DNA of 64,000 nt from Sambucus nigra (taxonomy: Eukaryota > Streptophyta > Magnoliopsida > Dipsacales > Adoxaceae). This document shows, in pieces, positions 37,865 to 48,984 of the stretch. Where the stretch lies: NCBI GenBank assembly GCA_949130495.1, contig OX422215.1, positions 527,355,755 to 527,419,754 on the forward strand. The letters run 5' to 3'. The position numbers and the translations under genes are program-made. Numbering within the stretch: the stretch's first letter is position 1; the number at the start of each line of letters is the position of its first letter. The notes below the pieces were generated by a model. That model worked only from the letters and a program-made list of their open reading frames with translations. It was not told the origin of the DNA and made no database searches.

Positions 37865-39190
37865 TCACTCGACCCCACTCACGGGGTTTGGCTCTCTCCT
37901 CGTCTCTCCCGTCTTCATATCGTAAACCAATAATTGGAACAAGTTGGGACCTCGCCTATAGATAAGGGAAAGACCAGGAGACGCATCGTGACTACTTGGA
38001 AAGGGATCCCTGTGATGCTTACTCAAAGCATGGCCTGCGTGCACTGATTCGGAGGGAACACCTAAGTTTCTTTTAATTTTTAGGATGCATGGGTCGGGAT
38101 CTAAGCCGGACGAAACACAACTTTTATCGTCAATCGGTTCAAGGACCTTAAGTGGTATGGGTGGATGGTCACAAAGAAGGAATTCATCAGTTTTTTCTTT
38201 CCATTCACTTTCGTCTAAGTGACTACAAGAGTCCAATAGGGATTGGACTTCAATAGTAAGGCTTTCATCCACCTTTCCAAACTCTTTCTCAAAATCTTCC
38301 ATGCTCACGTCCCCTATCTCTCTCTCTCGAGTAGTGCCTACGTCCTCCCTTACTTTCTCGATTTCTAACTCCACTATTTTTCTCTCTCTCTCTCTCAATC
38401 GCGGTCACTACACACATCTCCCCCGCTTTTCTCTCATCGTAATAACTACCTCTATTACTTGATGAAATAAGGCACGCCCTTAACGGCTCTCTCTTGTGGG
38501 ATCCCTCATTCTCGTGGCTCGGCACTAAGTAGGACCCTAGGGCATCTCCAAAATAATTTTCCTCAAAGTACTCCTCTACGATCTCGTCGATTAAGCTCAC
38601 CTCATGAAGATCATCTTCTTCCCCCGTATATTGGGCTACATGGAAGATGTTAGTCTTTAAGGTCATATTCCCGAAAATGAGTAGCATCTGCCCATTTCGA
38701 GTATTGATAATTGCGTTATCCGTGGGCGCCCAAGAATGATAAGAACATGATTGCTCGAAGTGAAGGAGGGGTTCCGCGTCCCAAATGAAAAAGTCTACCG
38801 AAAAGTAAAAAGTGTCAACTTGGACGATCACGTCCTCAACTACACCTCTTAGGAACTTCACACTTCGATCCGCTAATTGGAGAGTGATCATTGTGGTATT
38901 AAGGTATAGATGGCGTAAGGGAGGATATTGACACTTGCTCCCAAGTCAAGTAAGGCTTTTTCAATTTTATTTTCTCCAATGGTGCAGGAAATGGTGGGTG
39001 CACCGGGATCTTTGAATTTTGGCGTGATATCATTAAGTAGAATGGAGCTCATGTTCTGTGCTAGACATACGTTTTTCTTTACCTTCATATTCCTCTTCAC
39101 TGTTAACAAGTCTTTGATGACTTTTGCATAAGCTGGAATTTGCTTAAGGGCATCGAGGAACGGTAAATTTAACTTTACTTGCTTTAGCAC
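37865..39190 (-). pseudogene. F protease region and C-terminal extension, broken
   Basis: Piece 39190-38888 holds KLNLPFLDALKQIP, ITPKFKDPGAPTISC and ALLDLGASVNILPY, the Athila-type retropepsin active site (DLGA). A frameshift near 38890, with a few codons lost, leads into 38891-38289: ITLQLADRSVKFLRGVVEDV, FGNMTLKTNIF and an acidic EIVEEYFEENY. A second frameshift falls in a GAGAGA run near 38390; the frame then continues from MRERERKIVE to PNPVSGVE and a stop at 37865. The last 120 residues are outside the protease and unknown to me. The protease would cleave the gag precursor. Confidence 0.82.
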
Positions 39191-41041
39191 GTCATCACGG
39201 GGGTTCCCTTTGTGGGAAGGAACCAGCCTTTAAGGAAACGGTGCCACGGTGGGTGGTTTCACTACTACCTCGGTCTCACTAGTGTCTTATTTATCACTCT
39301 TTTTCAAGGGGACATCTTCGGCCTCTTTCGTGTCGGGAAAAATCTTCTTGTCTTTGGTTGCGTCGTGTGGGGGAGGTGATAAATCAACTACTCTCCCACT
39401 ACATAGATTGGTAATTGCGCTACATTGCTCAGTATGCTCATGGGGTTATGAGCTAACACTAGTTTGACCTTGGGGAGGTCTTTGGCCCTGGGCAAGAAAC
39501 TTACCCTTGTCTTGGATACTCAACAAGGATTGCATTTTTGAAATGGTCGCATTTACGTCGTTGATCATGTGCTCATGTCTAGCAGTGGCTGCATTTTGGG
39601 TAGTGATAAATTGGTTTATCATATCTTCGAGATTTCTTCGCAGTGGAGTGATATATGGCCCTAGAGGTGGTGGTGCTTGCACATGTCCGTGCATGTTTGG
39701 TGCTTGTTGGAAGTGAGATGGTGGAGGAGGGGCAACACGTGAATTAGGATTCATCGCAGTGTTTTGTTGTCCATAGCTAAAGCCAGGATGGTTTTACCAT
39801 GAAGGGTTGTAAGAATTCCCGTGCGGTGCACCGAAATTACATTTAAATCCTCCTACGCCACTCACTTTCTCTTGAAGCATAACTTTGTAGGTGGGTATCG
39901 TCGGGCATTCCTCTGTTGAATGTCCCGCCTCAAAAATAGCACACACCTTCTCAACGGGGTTTGGGATGGATCCAGTTAGTCCTCTTCCACATAGTTCAAG
40001 TAGGTATCGCATTCCTTTCTCAAGTACATCGAGTCGACTGTCCGTCATAGAATTCTTTTCTACGTGAAATAGGTCGGACGCCGATGGACTGGTGGTCACT
40101 TGGCGATTTTGATTTTGAGCATTAGGGTCAGATGTATCCTAGGATTGGTTAGTCTCGGCATCATACCTCAGGTGAAGCTCAGCATCGTTGGCATCTAATT
40201 CGACAAATGAACCATCACACATGGTTTCAACGAGTTGCTTGGAATTAATGTTCAACCCATTGTGGATGAAGGAAATGATTTGCAGTTTATCAAATCCATG
40301 ATGGGGGCACGAAGTAATTAACTCGTTGAAATGCTCGTAGCATCGATCGAATGACTCATTTTCTAATTGTCTAAAAGTTTGAATTTGAGCCTTGATGGAG
40401 TTCGTTCGATGTGGAGGAAAGAATTTCTTGAGAAATTTAGATTGTAACTCGTTCCATGATGAAATCGAATTTGTAGGTAAAAACCATAGCCAGGTCTTAG
40501 CCTTATCCTTTAGCGATAATGGCAATAGTTTAATGCAGAGCATATCTTTTGTGTAAGTTTGATCGCTGAGAGTCTCGCACACCTCCTCAAATTCCATGAT
40601 GTGGGCATATGGATTTTCTGAATCCATTACATGGTAAGTGGGAAGTATCTGGATCATCCCATTCCTAAAACGAAATTACCTTGCATTATTCGAGAGTAAA
40701 ATGCATCCCGGAGTGACAATGCGCTCAAGATATAAGATTTCTCTCAAAGGGCAGTACGGGGCCTCTTCTTCACCGGCGGCTGCAATACCGTGTTGTGACA
40801 TGGTTCTCTCACTCAAAGACTCTGTGTCCTCACTTGGTATGCTCGGGGTGCGCTCTGAGGTGTGTCCTAAGAGGAAAAAAGGAGTGTTATTCACGATTGA
40901 GTGTGACGGTGCAGGAGGTGGAACCCAGAATTGTGGAGCGTTAGGAGTGTGAGGGCTATCAGGATCGTACACAACTATTGGATTTTCGTGAATGTGGGTT
41001 GGAGTATTATGGGGACTTGGAGTGAGTTCAGAATTTTGCAT
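39191..41041 (-). pseudogene. F gag, broken by in-frame stops
   Basis: One reading phase runs from MQNSELTPSPHNTPTHIH (41041) for over 600 codons with stops at 40676 (TAA), 40139 (TAG), 39794 (TAA), 39446 (TAA) and others further on. The core has LLPLSLKDKAKTWLWFL, FLKKFFPPHRTNSIKAQI and FDRCYEHFNELITSCPHHG. A knuckle region reads VCAIFEAGHSTEEC with one Cys missing. A Pro-rich part and a helical LEDMINQFITTQNAATARHE follow. No frameshift is needed before the protease, so decay was mainly by point changes. It is close to the A gag. Confidence 0.87.
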
Positions 41042-41172
41042 TAACTGGCTTATGAGAGATGATGAGGAATATTTTTGTGTATTTTCAATATATTTTTTTT
41101 ATGTTTTTGGATTTTTGAAAAAATTTGGTCAAAGTTTGAGAATGACTTAATTTAATCCTAAATCTACCTAAA

Positions 41173-41190
41173 TCCCCGGCAACGGCGCCA
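41173..41190 (-). promoter_or_regulatory. F primer binding site, tRNA-Asp
   Basis: TGGCGCCGTTGCCGGGGA on the minus strand is a full 18-base complement to the 3' end of plant tRNA-Asp(GTC), three bases inside the 5' LTR. Confidence 0.93.
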
Positions 41191-41193
41191 TTT

Positions 41194-42321
41194 TGATCGA
41201 GGTGGAAACCGAGCGTCCGTGTAAATACACTAGTCGTTGTTATCGACTTCCGACCACAATACAAAAAAAAAACCTAAAATTTAACTACACTCTTGCGGAG
41301 TATAGTGGCGAGTCTAGATATTGAAGGCATTAAATTTAGAGGATTAATTTTATACACATGCAACTACCACATCAGGTTGAGTTCATGCATCCTGACCTTT
41401 TAAATCTAGCCGGACATGTTAAACCTAACTATGCATGAATTAACTACATTGCATGAATTCATAATTGCTTGGAAAGAGAGATTAAACATAAGAAATAATA
41501 ATAAAAATGCTGGAAATAAAAGTTACCAAGATTGAAGAACAAGAACATGCAAGACAAAATCAAAAGATTGAAGAAAAAATGGAAAAGCTCTTGAATTAAT
41601 GGTGTAAAGTATGTAAATTCTTCTCCTAGATGTTCCTACTTGTTATGGAGATTTTACATCAATGAAATCTTAATAAAAAGAGTCCTAATGACTAAATATA
41701 TAGGCTAGAGGTTGTTTAGAAGAGTCCCCAAAACATAAAACTCTTTTGGATAAAAGATAAGCACAAAATAGAAATCCCGTATCTGGAAATTTGTCACACT
41801 TAGAAAGCATGACTAATTTTGTAACAGATCTCGTGCGTGATAAATGGGCTAACCGGTTCGGTTTCTAGGTGAACCGGTTCTGGGGAACTCGCTGGTTTTG
41901 GGTCGTTTTCAACACTTGGAATATTTTCCAAGTTTCTTCTTTTCTTCCATGGATTTTTTCTCAACTTCAAATGATCATAACTCCTTCACTGTAGCTCGGA
42001 ATGGGGTGCCATTTTTTCTAGTATTCTCTTTGTTTCGAGATCTTAAACTTTATAGAAGGCCCCACCTCTGGTATCAGGCTAAATAATTACGAAAATGCCC
42101 TTGAACTTGCCTTCCTAACCTTTCTCTCATTGTTTCGATTTCTCTTTCGCAACGCTTGCATACTTTACCTGTAAAACACATAAGAGAAACACAATACACA
42201 AAATACTTGCCAACGAAGGTTAGTAGAAAAATTGTGAGTTAAATCCATATCAATTGCATCACTCGGGTTCGCAAAGGTACCGAAAATAAGGAGATAAATA
42301 TACAATATTTATGCCTAATCA
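41194..42321 (-). repeat. F 5' LTR (internally deleted)
   Basis: 1128 bp, lacking about 380 bp after 41325 that the 3' copy has. The shared U3 block (42161-41892), palindromes (41850-41880) and TATA region (41695-41703) are kept. Confidence 0.9.
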
Positions 42322-42326
42322 ATCAC

Positions 42327-43031
42327 ATTCTCCATCTAAAAATATACCTAATTTTTTTTCCAAAAAGTCACTCAAATGCAACTAAAAATATATCACTAAA
42401 AAAATCATGAAAAGAAGTCAGCTACAATAAACTTCTTGCCAAATAATAAAGTAATCAATCAATCAATTATAAATCATATAAATATGACAAAAGAACCAAC
42501 CGTAATAAAATTCTTGCCAAGTTAGTTTTGCTTCAAATCTACCCCACTAACCATCCAAACCCACCAACAAAGCTATAACTTTCGAGTACCATATCAGTAA
42601 TACTATGGAGTTGTCATATCAACTTACCTCATCACTGACTCACCATTTGATTCAGTTTTGCATTTTTTTAAAACCCAAATACAATCACTATACAATTGGC
42701 AATAAATACATAATTACCCCAACAACCATACTCAGATTCATAGAATCTATAGGAAAGAGGGTCACTAACCCAAATTGATCAATAAATTTATTAAATGAGA
42801 AATAGTAATATTGTAGGATTCTAACCTAAGATGTCTCGAGTTCTTGATAACCCAAGTGAATAAGACCTATGAAATCCTGTTTTCAAATATGGGGAAATTT
42901 TTCCAGGATTATCACTAATACCGTTGTTGTTTTGCACACTAATCGTTGATTTCTATATCTCACTTGATTCACTCTTTCAACAATAAACTGACGACCCTTG
43001 AGTTATTTTTCCTCATTTGTAACTACGCAAT
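42327..43031 (-). pseudogene. Helitron segment with C-terminal DUF1664-like exon(s)
   Basis: From 43026 downward the minus strand reads TNEEK, a stop, LKGRQFIVERVNQ, in phase with the DUF1664-like piece on the other side of element K. A second readable stretch near 42925-42840, GFHRSYSLGLSRTRDI, could be the protein end on a further exon. Left of 42840 the sequence is AT-rich with no gene. The assignment rests on the neighbouring fragment and on recall of plant DUF1664 proteins, so it is less sure than 48985-49395. Bounded by the target duplications of F (42322-42326) and K (43027-43031). Confidence 0.5.
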
Positions 43032-44211
43032 TGAAAATGTGTAATATCGATCCAAGTTCCCAAATTTCCAAATTATCGGATTACTTATTTAATTGGATGT
43101 CTAAATTTGAACAACCCAAAAAAATATAAATCAACCCCTAAACATGCATCTATATGTCCATAAATCAAACCATCAAATAAAAAGCATGCGACACAATAAA
43201 TATGCTAAGACACAGATTTCAGGAAAAAACCCTTTTCAGGTAAAACCTTTATGACACTATGAATTCATAAATCGCAACTTACAATTATATAGAGAGATCT
43301 GCAATGGATCAATGCGCAGCCAACCCACAAAGACTCGTAGTCTTGAACTTAGCAAGAGAATACATGCAGCACCGCCCAAGGACTCGCATCCCAATCTTCA
43401 ACAATGAATCTTTACGCAATAAGATTCTCAATGACACGCATCCATACGGTGTAGAGACGCACTCCACGATAGATGAACAAAAGCAAAGTGTTCTTGGGTT
43501 CCAAAAGGATTCATAAAATTATGGGAATGATGTGTGAATCAAAACATGAGTTTTTGGGACTCAAAAATATGAAGACTTGAGCTAATAGAACTCTCAAAAA
43601 CGTCTCTCCAATTCTTAAAAAATAACTCCCTCGAAGTTGGCTTTTATAGGAAAACCAAAAAGAATTTTGAGTCATTAGGACTGTTGACAGCATCAGGTAC
43701 CCCGAACCGATTCGGCTCGTACCTTGAACCGATTCACCCCCCGAATCAATTTGTCCTTCGGTTCGCTGGTTTTGGGGCTTAAACACATAGCATTCTTCAT
43801 AAGGATTTTATCGGGATTTTCTCCATTTTCAAAGGGCCATAACTTCTTCGATGTAGCTCGGATTGAGGTGCCATTTCTTCCAGTGTCTTCGAGGCGTCGA
43901 ACTTTTCAACTTTCCAGTTGACCGGACATCCAAACGGTGGACATAAAATTACCAAAATTCCCTTAAACTTTCCTATCTTGCCTTCTTTCATTATTTTGAC
44001 TTCTCTTGCGTACTACTTTCATAACGTCCCTAAAATTGTGGAACGTGAAATCGTTAAGGCAGATATGGGACATATGATGGAGATGTTGAATGATTGATTC
44101 CCAGAATTAGGATAGAGGTTCTCATGTGAGATCGTGAAGTGACATACCTTTTGTAGCGGTGTACGACATACACAAATGTAACATATTGGACATGAGAAAT
44201 ATGTCCTTACA
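43032..44211 (-). repeat. K 3' LTR
   Basis: Element start TGTAAGGACAT (44211), element end TTTTCA (43032). It holds the block shared with F (44022-43766), the ACCGATTCGG-type palindromes (43700-43740), a GAGTC/GACTG near-palindrome (43669-43683) and TATAAAA (minus, about 43642-43650). Confidence 0.93.
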
Positions 44212-46000
44212 AATATCCCCATATGTCTATACCGGTACATACATAAAAATATCTTAATTATCAAATACGAAATTGCCTATTCAAATCTACCCTCCCACGA
44301 ACCCAAAACTGGAAAGATACAAATGAATAAGTCTTCATCATTTGTTCTTCAGATCTTCAAAGTCTCAAATCTTTTCTCATTAGGGTGTGCAATATATGAT
44401 CATCAATGTAGTACCTACACATATGAGATAAAGAAAAAACCTTTGTGATGCATCGAGTTTGAAATGATATAAGAATAAAGAATTAATAAATCAAATCTCC
44501 CCCATAATGCAAAAACTCCCCCATAACATGATAATTCTTTCTCTCCCTTTTTATGATGTCCCCAAATAGACAAATAAGAAGAAACAAACAAAACAAGGAG
44601 TGTCACGATAAAAGGCATAGCAAACAAGGATCAAACTACGCGCATGCAAAGGAGTATCTCAAAAACATTCACAGACTATTTTTTATTTTTTAAATTTTTT
44701 GCACAAAAATAAGATACAATTTGAAAAATATGAAGCAAAAATCACACCATGGATTCAAACCCAAACAACCAGGTCAGGGAAACGAAATGAATGGGTGTGA
44801 ACACAATCGATAGGTAAATAAACTCAATCAATCATATGTGCACGATGCAGATATGTACTCCTAACGAATAAACATAAAAAACCTCCTTAGGTGTAAAAAT
44901 TGTTGAATTTAGATGACATCGTCTTATGCAAATCAACAAATCAAAGTCTAAGGGATTTCCACCCCAATAACGTCCAAAATTATTTAGTGCTTTTTCAATA
45001 CTTTCAAGGACGTTCAAACCCATTTTAAAATCTCCAACCAAACTCCCTCATAAATATTTTCTTGTAGAGGTGTTAAACTAAATTCTCAAACTTTGGAGAA
45101 TCGGTGCAACAACCTAATTGGCCCATAATTGGCATGAATTTATTTTTATTGCCTTTAAATTTTTTCGGGGCTCTTTTAAACCTCTTTGGACCTCGGATAA
45201 TAAAATTTCTCAATTTTTTAGGTCCAATTTAAACGGCGGCTTAATCGAAAAGGATAAAAAAATAATCTTTCGTAGCCCTTCACCGTTTTCAAACAAAGCA
45301 CACAAACTCACAAATGGCTCTTACATGCACAACTTTCTTATCAAGTTTTATCGCGCTTGGTTCATTTTAAGGACGGTTTAAGGTGAAAACACCCAACCAA
45401 CAGGAGATCAGACAAGTACAATAATCAAACAAATCCGTGCACGTGTGCAATATAGGAAATTATGAGTCAAACACATAGGAAGTAACACTCTATTACATCT
45501 TAATGAATACAAACATTATAAAGTACAAAGATGACATGATATATTGTGTCAAAACACTATCAAATAGTCACATGAAAAATGGAATGATATTGCGACTTGG
45601 TCATCCTAAATGTCTATCCATAAACGGTGCAAACAAAAAATAAAACTCTTTTTGGATTTTTTTCAAAAGTTTTATCAAAATAAATTCTTTTTGTATTTTT
45701 TAAAATATTTCCAAAAAAAATAAAATGTACAAAAATGATACATACTAGCAATAGGCAAATAATGATAGCATGAAAAACATCCTATGCTAGTAAATAAGTC
45801 AAACCTCAATCGTTAGGTGCAGAGGGGTTTCCCAAAGGTGGTGTCAACTTGTGAAAAACCTCCATCAATTCTTGTGAAGTTTTGACTAAAAACTTAACTT
45901 GCTCACCTAGACGTGTAAACTCTCTCATGTAGTCTTCAGGAGCATGTAAAGTATCATGAGTGGGTGCATGTGTAGCAGAAACACATGTAGAAGCAAAACG
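44212..46000 (-). other. K 3' non-coding region
   Basis: No pol remnants are seen. ATGGGGATATT on the minus strand next to 44212 is the likely polypurine tract. Short frames in both strands (for example 45118-45381) carry no motif. Confidence 0.55.
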
Positions 46001-47713
46001 TTACACATAACCCAACTTAAAGCAAAATTCCCGAAGGTGTCCTATCTTTTTGCAATGTGACCAAACATATATAGGCCTAGGAACACCTCTCTCAAAAAAT
46101 CTAGGACGTGCTCTCCTAATAGGAATGGGACGCCTACGTGGGTTAGGGTGAGACTCACGTGAATCTAACACTAAAGTGGGAACCGGATCCCGTGCTAATT
46201 GGGAAGTACAAGCACTGTCATGACTTATTCTTAACTTCTCACCTTTACCCTCAAGAACCACATTTTCAACCTTCTTAGGTGCGTTCTCAAAATTGACTTT
46301 CACCTCCCTAGAACGTTCGAGATCACTCTCGAGTTGGGATACACGTGTCGTTATACTAGACAACGTATTGGTCAAATCACATTTCTCCTTTCTTAAAACC
46401 TCCTTTTCTCTCTCCAAATCTAAAACCCAACGACCTAAATCTCTATTATACTTGTTTGTTTTCAAGGTCTCGGTGTACAAATCTCTAAACTCTTTTTGGA
46501 TCTCGCTTTCATCTCCACTTTCACTCTCACTTTCTCCCTCACTCGAAGAACACAAATCACTATCATCTCTCTCTCGTGCACTCTCATGAGATAAAGTGGG
46601 TGTGCTCACACGACTAGAAAAAGCGACAACCATCTCATGTGCTAAATCACCTCCATGCTCATTTTCCTCATTTCCCTCAATATCACTAAGTGTGGCAGGC
46701 ATGGCTACTTTCTTCCCTTTCTTTCTAAGCCACGTAGTACACCCAAACGACTTATGCCCCTTACCCCCACATTCAAAACAAGTCACGCTCTCAAAATCTT
46801 CCTCACACTCCTCATCTGAGTCATTCTCTTTTTCCCTCTCACCACTTTCTTTGGCTTTTCCTTTCTTTTTATTTTTCTCAAAAAAAATCTTTTTATTGGA
46901 AGAATTATTTTTGTTCATGTTGAGAAATTTTTTAAAATTTTTCGCAAATAGGGCCATATCATTAAAATCAAAGTCTCCCTCAGAATCGGACTCACAAACT
47001 TTTTCTTTCTTTTTCATACAATGAGTCTTTAAAGCAATTACATTGTCCTTAGCCTTAATGATTTTGGGAAACATGTCAATTTCATAGGTTTGAAGATCTC
47101 CTACAAGTTCTTCCAACTTAAGTGATTTTAAATTTCCCAATGAGTTCAAAACAGTGACTTTAAGAATAAAGCATTTTGGGAGAGATCTCAAAATCTTTTT
47201 AACGAAACGCATGTTATCAATCACCCAACCCAAATTAAAACATGTGTTAACAATGTTCGACAAATGTGCATTAAAATCATCAAAGCATTCAGACTCAGAC
47301 ATGGTAATAGTCTCAAATTGGGTGGCCAAATTTTGTAACTTTGATTCTTTAACCGCGTTCGTACCCACATGTGTTAATTTCAAAACATCCCAAGCCTCTT
47401 TAGACGTGGTGCATGTCATAATTCGGCGGAACTCATCAGGAGTGACAGCTCCAAAAATAGCACTCAGACAACGGGAATTAAAATTAGACATTTTATAATC
47501 ATATTCAGTCCAGGCTGACACGAGTTTCAAAGAGGTGACGGTATTAATGGTGACCGTGGGAGGAGTCCACCTATTTTCACAAAGCAACCAAACACGCTCG
47601 TCAATAGATTTTAAACTAGATTTCATGCGATCTTTCCAATAGGCATAATTATTCCCATAAAAAATAGGCACCTTATTAAATGAACGTTCCATTGGAAAAA
47701 TGCGATTTTTCAC
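46001..47713 (-). CDS. K gag protein, copia type (UBN2-like), open
   Basis: A 570-codon frame with no stop or frameshift, unlike every other gene here. Residues 10-50 (PIFYGNNYAYWKDRMKSSLK, then ERVWLLCENRW) match the DUF4219/UBN2 start of copia gag proteins. The gag helix region follows (about 60-230, with AKEAWD-like SKEAWDVL and LQNLATQFETITM). A zinc knuckle CFECGGKGHKSFGC uses C312, C315, H320, C325. A Lys-rich stretch precedes it, acidic and coiled-coil-like parts follow (about 395-480), and a second knuckle near the end (SHCKKIGHLREFC) has Trp where the first Cys should be. Gag packages RNA. The start could also be at residue 8 (MERSF), closer to usual copia gag starts. No protease or pol follows. 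Confidence 0.88.
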   Translation of the reverse strand: MKNRIFPMERSFNKVPIFYGNNYAYWKDRMKSSLKSIDERVWLLCENRWTPPTVTINTVTSLKLVSAWTEYDYKMSNFNSRCLSAIFGAVTPDEFRRIMTCTTSKEAWDVLKLTHVGTNAVKESKLQNLATQFETITMSESECFDDFNAHLSNIVNTCFNLGWVIDNMRFVKKILRSLPKCFILKVTVLNSLGNLKSLKLEELVGDLQTYEIDMFPKIIKAKDNVIALKTHCMKKKEKVCESDSEGDFDFNDMALFAKNFKKFLNMNKNNSSNKKIFFEKNKKKGKAKESGEREKENDSDEECEEDFESVTCFECGGKGHKSFGCTTWLRKKGKKVAMPATLSDIEGNEENEHGGDLAHEMVVAFSSRVSTPTLSHESARERDDSDLCSSSEGESESESGDESEIQKEFRDLYTETLKTNKYNRDLGRWVLDLEREKEVLRKEKCDLTNTLSSITTRVSQLESDLERSREVKVNFENAPKKVENVVLEGKGEKLRISHDSACTSQLARDPVPTLVLDSRESHPNPRRRPIPIRRARPRFFERGVPRPIYVWSHCKKIGHLREFCFKLGYV

Positions 47714-47789
47714 AAAACTGATTTTTCAAAAAAAATCAATATCACACAATTTTGCGAAAAAAGGAATACGCGATAAATTAACTCAACTT

Positions 47790-47801
47790 GCTCTGATACC
47801 A
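47790..47801 (-). promoter_or_regulatory. K primer binding site, tRNA-iMet
   Basis: TGGTATCAGAGC on the minus strand, three bases inside the 5' LTR, is the standard copia primer site. Confidence 0.93.
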
Positions 47802-47804
47802 ATT

Positions 47805-48984
47805 TGCAACTGTGTAATATCGATCGAAGTTTGAAAATTTCCAAATTATCGGATTACTTATTTAATTGGATCTCTAAATTTAAACAACCCAAACAAATAT
47901 AAATCAGTCCCTAAACATGCATCTATATGTCAATAAATCAGCCCATCAAATATAAAGCATGTGACACAATAAATATGTTGAGACATAGATTTCAGGAAAA
48001 AAAACCTTTCGGGTAAAACCTTTATTTCACTATGAATTCATAAATCGCAACTTACAATTACATAGAGAAATTTGCAATGAATCAACGCTCAGCCAACCCA
48101 CAAAGACTCTTAGTCTTGAACTCAGCAAGAGAATACATGCAGCACCGTCCAAGGACTCGCAGCCCAATCTTCAGTAAAGAATCTTCACGTAGCAAGATCC
48201 TCAATGACACGCAGCCATACGGTGTAGAGACGCACTCCACGATAGATGAAAAAAAGAAAAGTGTTCTTGGGTTCCAAAAGGATTCACAAAATTATGGGAA
48301 TGATGTGTGAATAAAAACATGAGTTTTTGGGACTCAAAAATATGAAGACTTGAGCTAATAGAACTCTCAAAAACGTCTTTCCAAGTCTGAAAAAATAACT
48401 CCCCCGAAGTTAGCTTTTATAGGAAAACCAAAAAGAATTTTGAGTCATTAGGACTCTTGCCAGCGTCAGGTACGCCAAATCGATTCAGCTCGTACCTCGA
48501 ACCGATTCGCCTCCCAAACCGTTTTGGCCTTCGGTTCACGATATTTCGCTGGTTTTGGGGCTTAAACACATAGCATTCTTTATAAGGATTTTATCAGGAT
48601 TTTCTCCATTTTCACAGGGCCATAACTTCTTCACCATAGCTCGGATTGAAGTGTCGTTTCTTCCAGTGTCTTCGAGGCATTGAGCTCTTCAACTTTACAA
48701 TTGATCGGACCTCTGGTGTAAAATTACCAAAATGCCCTTGAACTTTCCTATCTTGCCTTCTTTCATTGTTTTGACTTCTCTTGCGTACCACTTGCATAAA
48801 GTCCCTAAAATTATGGAACGTGAAGTCGTTGAGGCAGATGTGGGACACATAATGGAGATGTTGAATGCTTGATTCTCAGAATTCGGATAGATGCTGTCAT
48901 GTGAGATCGTGAAGTGATGCCTTTTGTAGCGGCGTACGACATACACAAATGTAACATATTGGACATGAGAAATATGCCCTTATA
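47805..48984 (-). repeat. K 5' LTR
   Basis: Same length as the 3' LTR. The first two bases are TA instead of TG. TATAAAA lies on the minus strand at 48415-48421, with a GAGTC-ATTAG-GACTC inverted repeat 21 bp upstream (48442-48456), palindromes at 48475-48515 and the shared U3 block at 48796-48549. Confidence 0.93.

Larger units (their letters stand above)
34697..42321 (-). mobile_element. Element F: Athila-like gag-protease element
   Basis: Minus-strand element of 7.6 kb. LTRs 34697-36145 and 41194-42321 start TGATTAGGC and end TCGATCA. The 5-bp duplication ATCAC is perfect (34692-34696, 42322-42326). Primer site matches tRNA-Asp over 18 bases. Gag and protease are present; RT, RNase H and integrase are absent, with only 1.5 kb of non-coding sequence between protease and 3' LTR. 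It therefore depended on another element. Its PBS, polypurine tract and gag resemble A. Confidence 0.93.
43032..48984 (-). mobile_element. Element K: copia-type gag-only retrotransposon
   Basis: Minus-strand element of 5.95 kb with two LTRs of 1180 bp each. Flanks are GCAAT (43027-43031) and GTAAT (48985-48989), a duplication with one change. The primer site matches tRNA-iMet over 12 bases. The internal 3.6 kb has a single gag gene and 1.8 kb of non-coding sequence; protease, integrase, RT and RNase H are absent. It resembles gag-only terminal-repeat elements (TR-GAG). About 39 differences in 460 LTR positions compared by eye (8%) suggest an insertion some million years old. Confidence 0.92.

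Noticed and set aside
34692..42326. F and the flanking Helitron read as a host gene region with introns
   Set aside because: Perfect ATCAC duplication, PBS and polypurine tract show F is an inserted element.
46293..47498. Plus-strand frames of 98-142 codons
   Set aside because: They are antisense shadows of the K gag gene, rich in Ser, Leu and Phe as expected for the complement of Glu/Lys-rich codons.
43304..48310. Two similar frames of about 70 codons in the two K LTRs (43304-43516, 48077-48310)
   Set aside because: Similarity only reflects the LTR repeat; the frames lie antisense to the element and differ at many amino-acid-changing sites.
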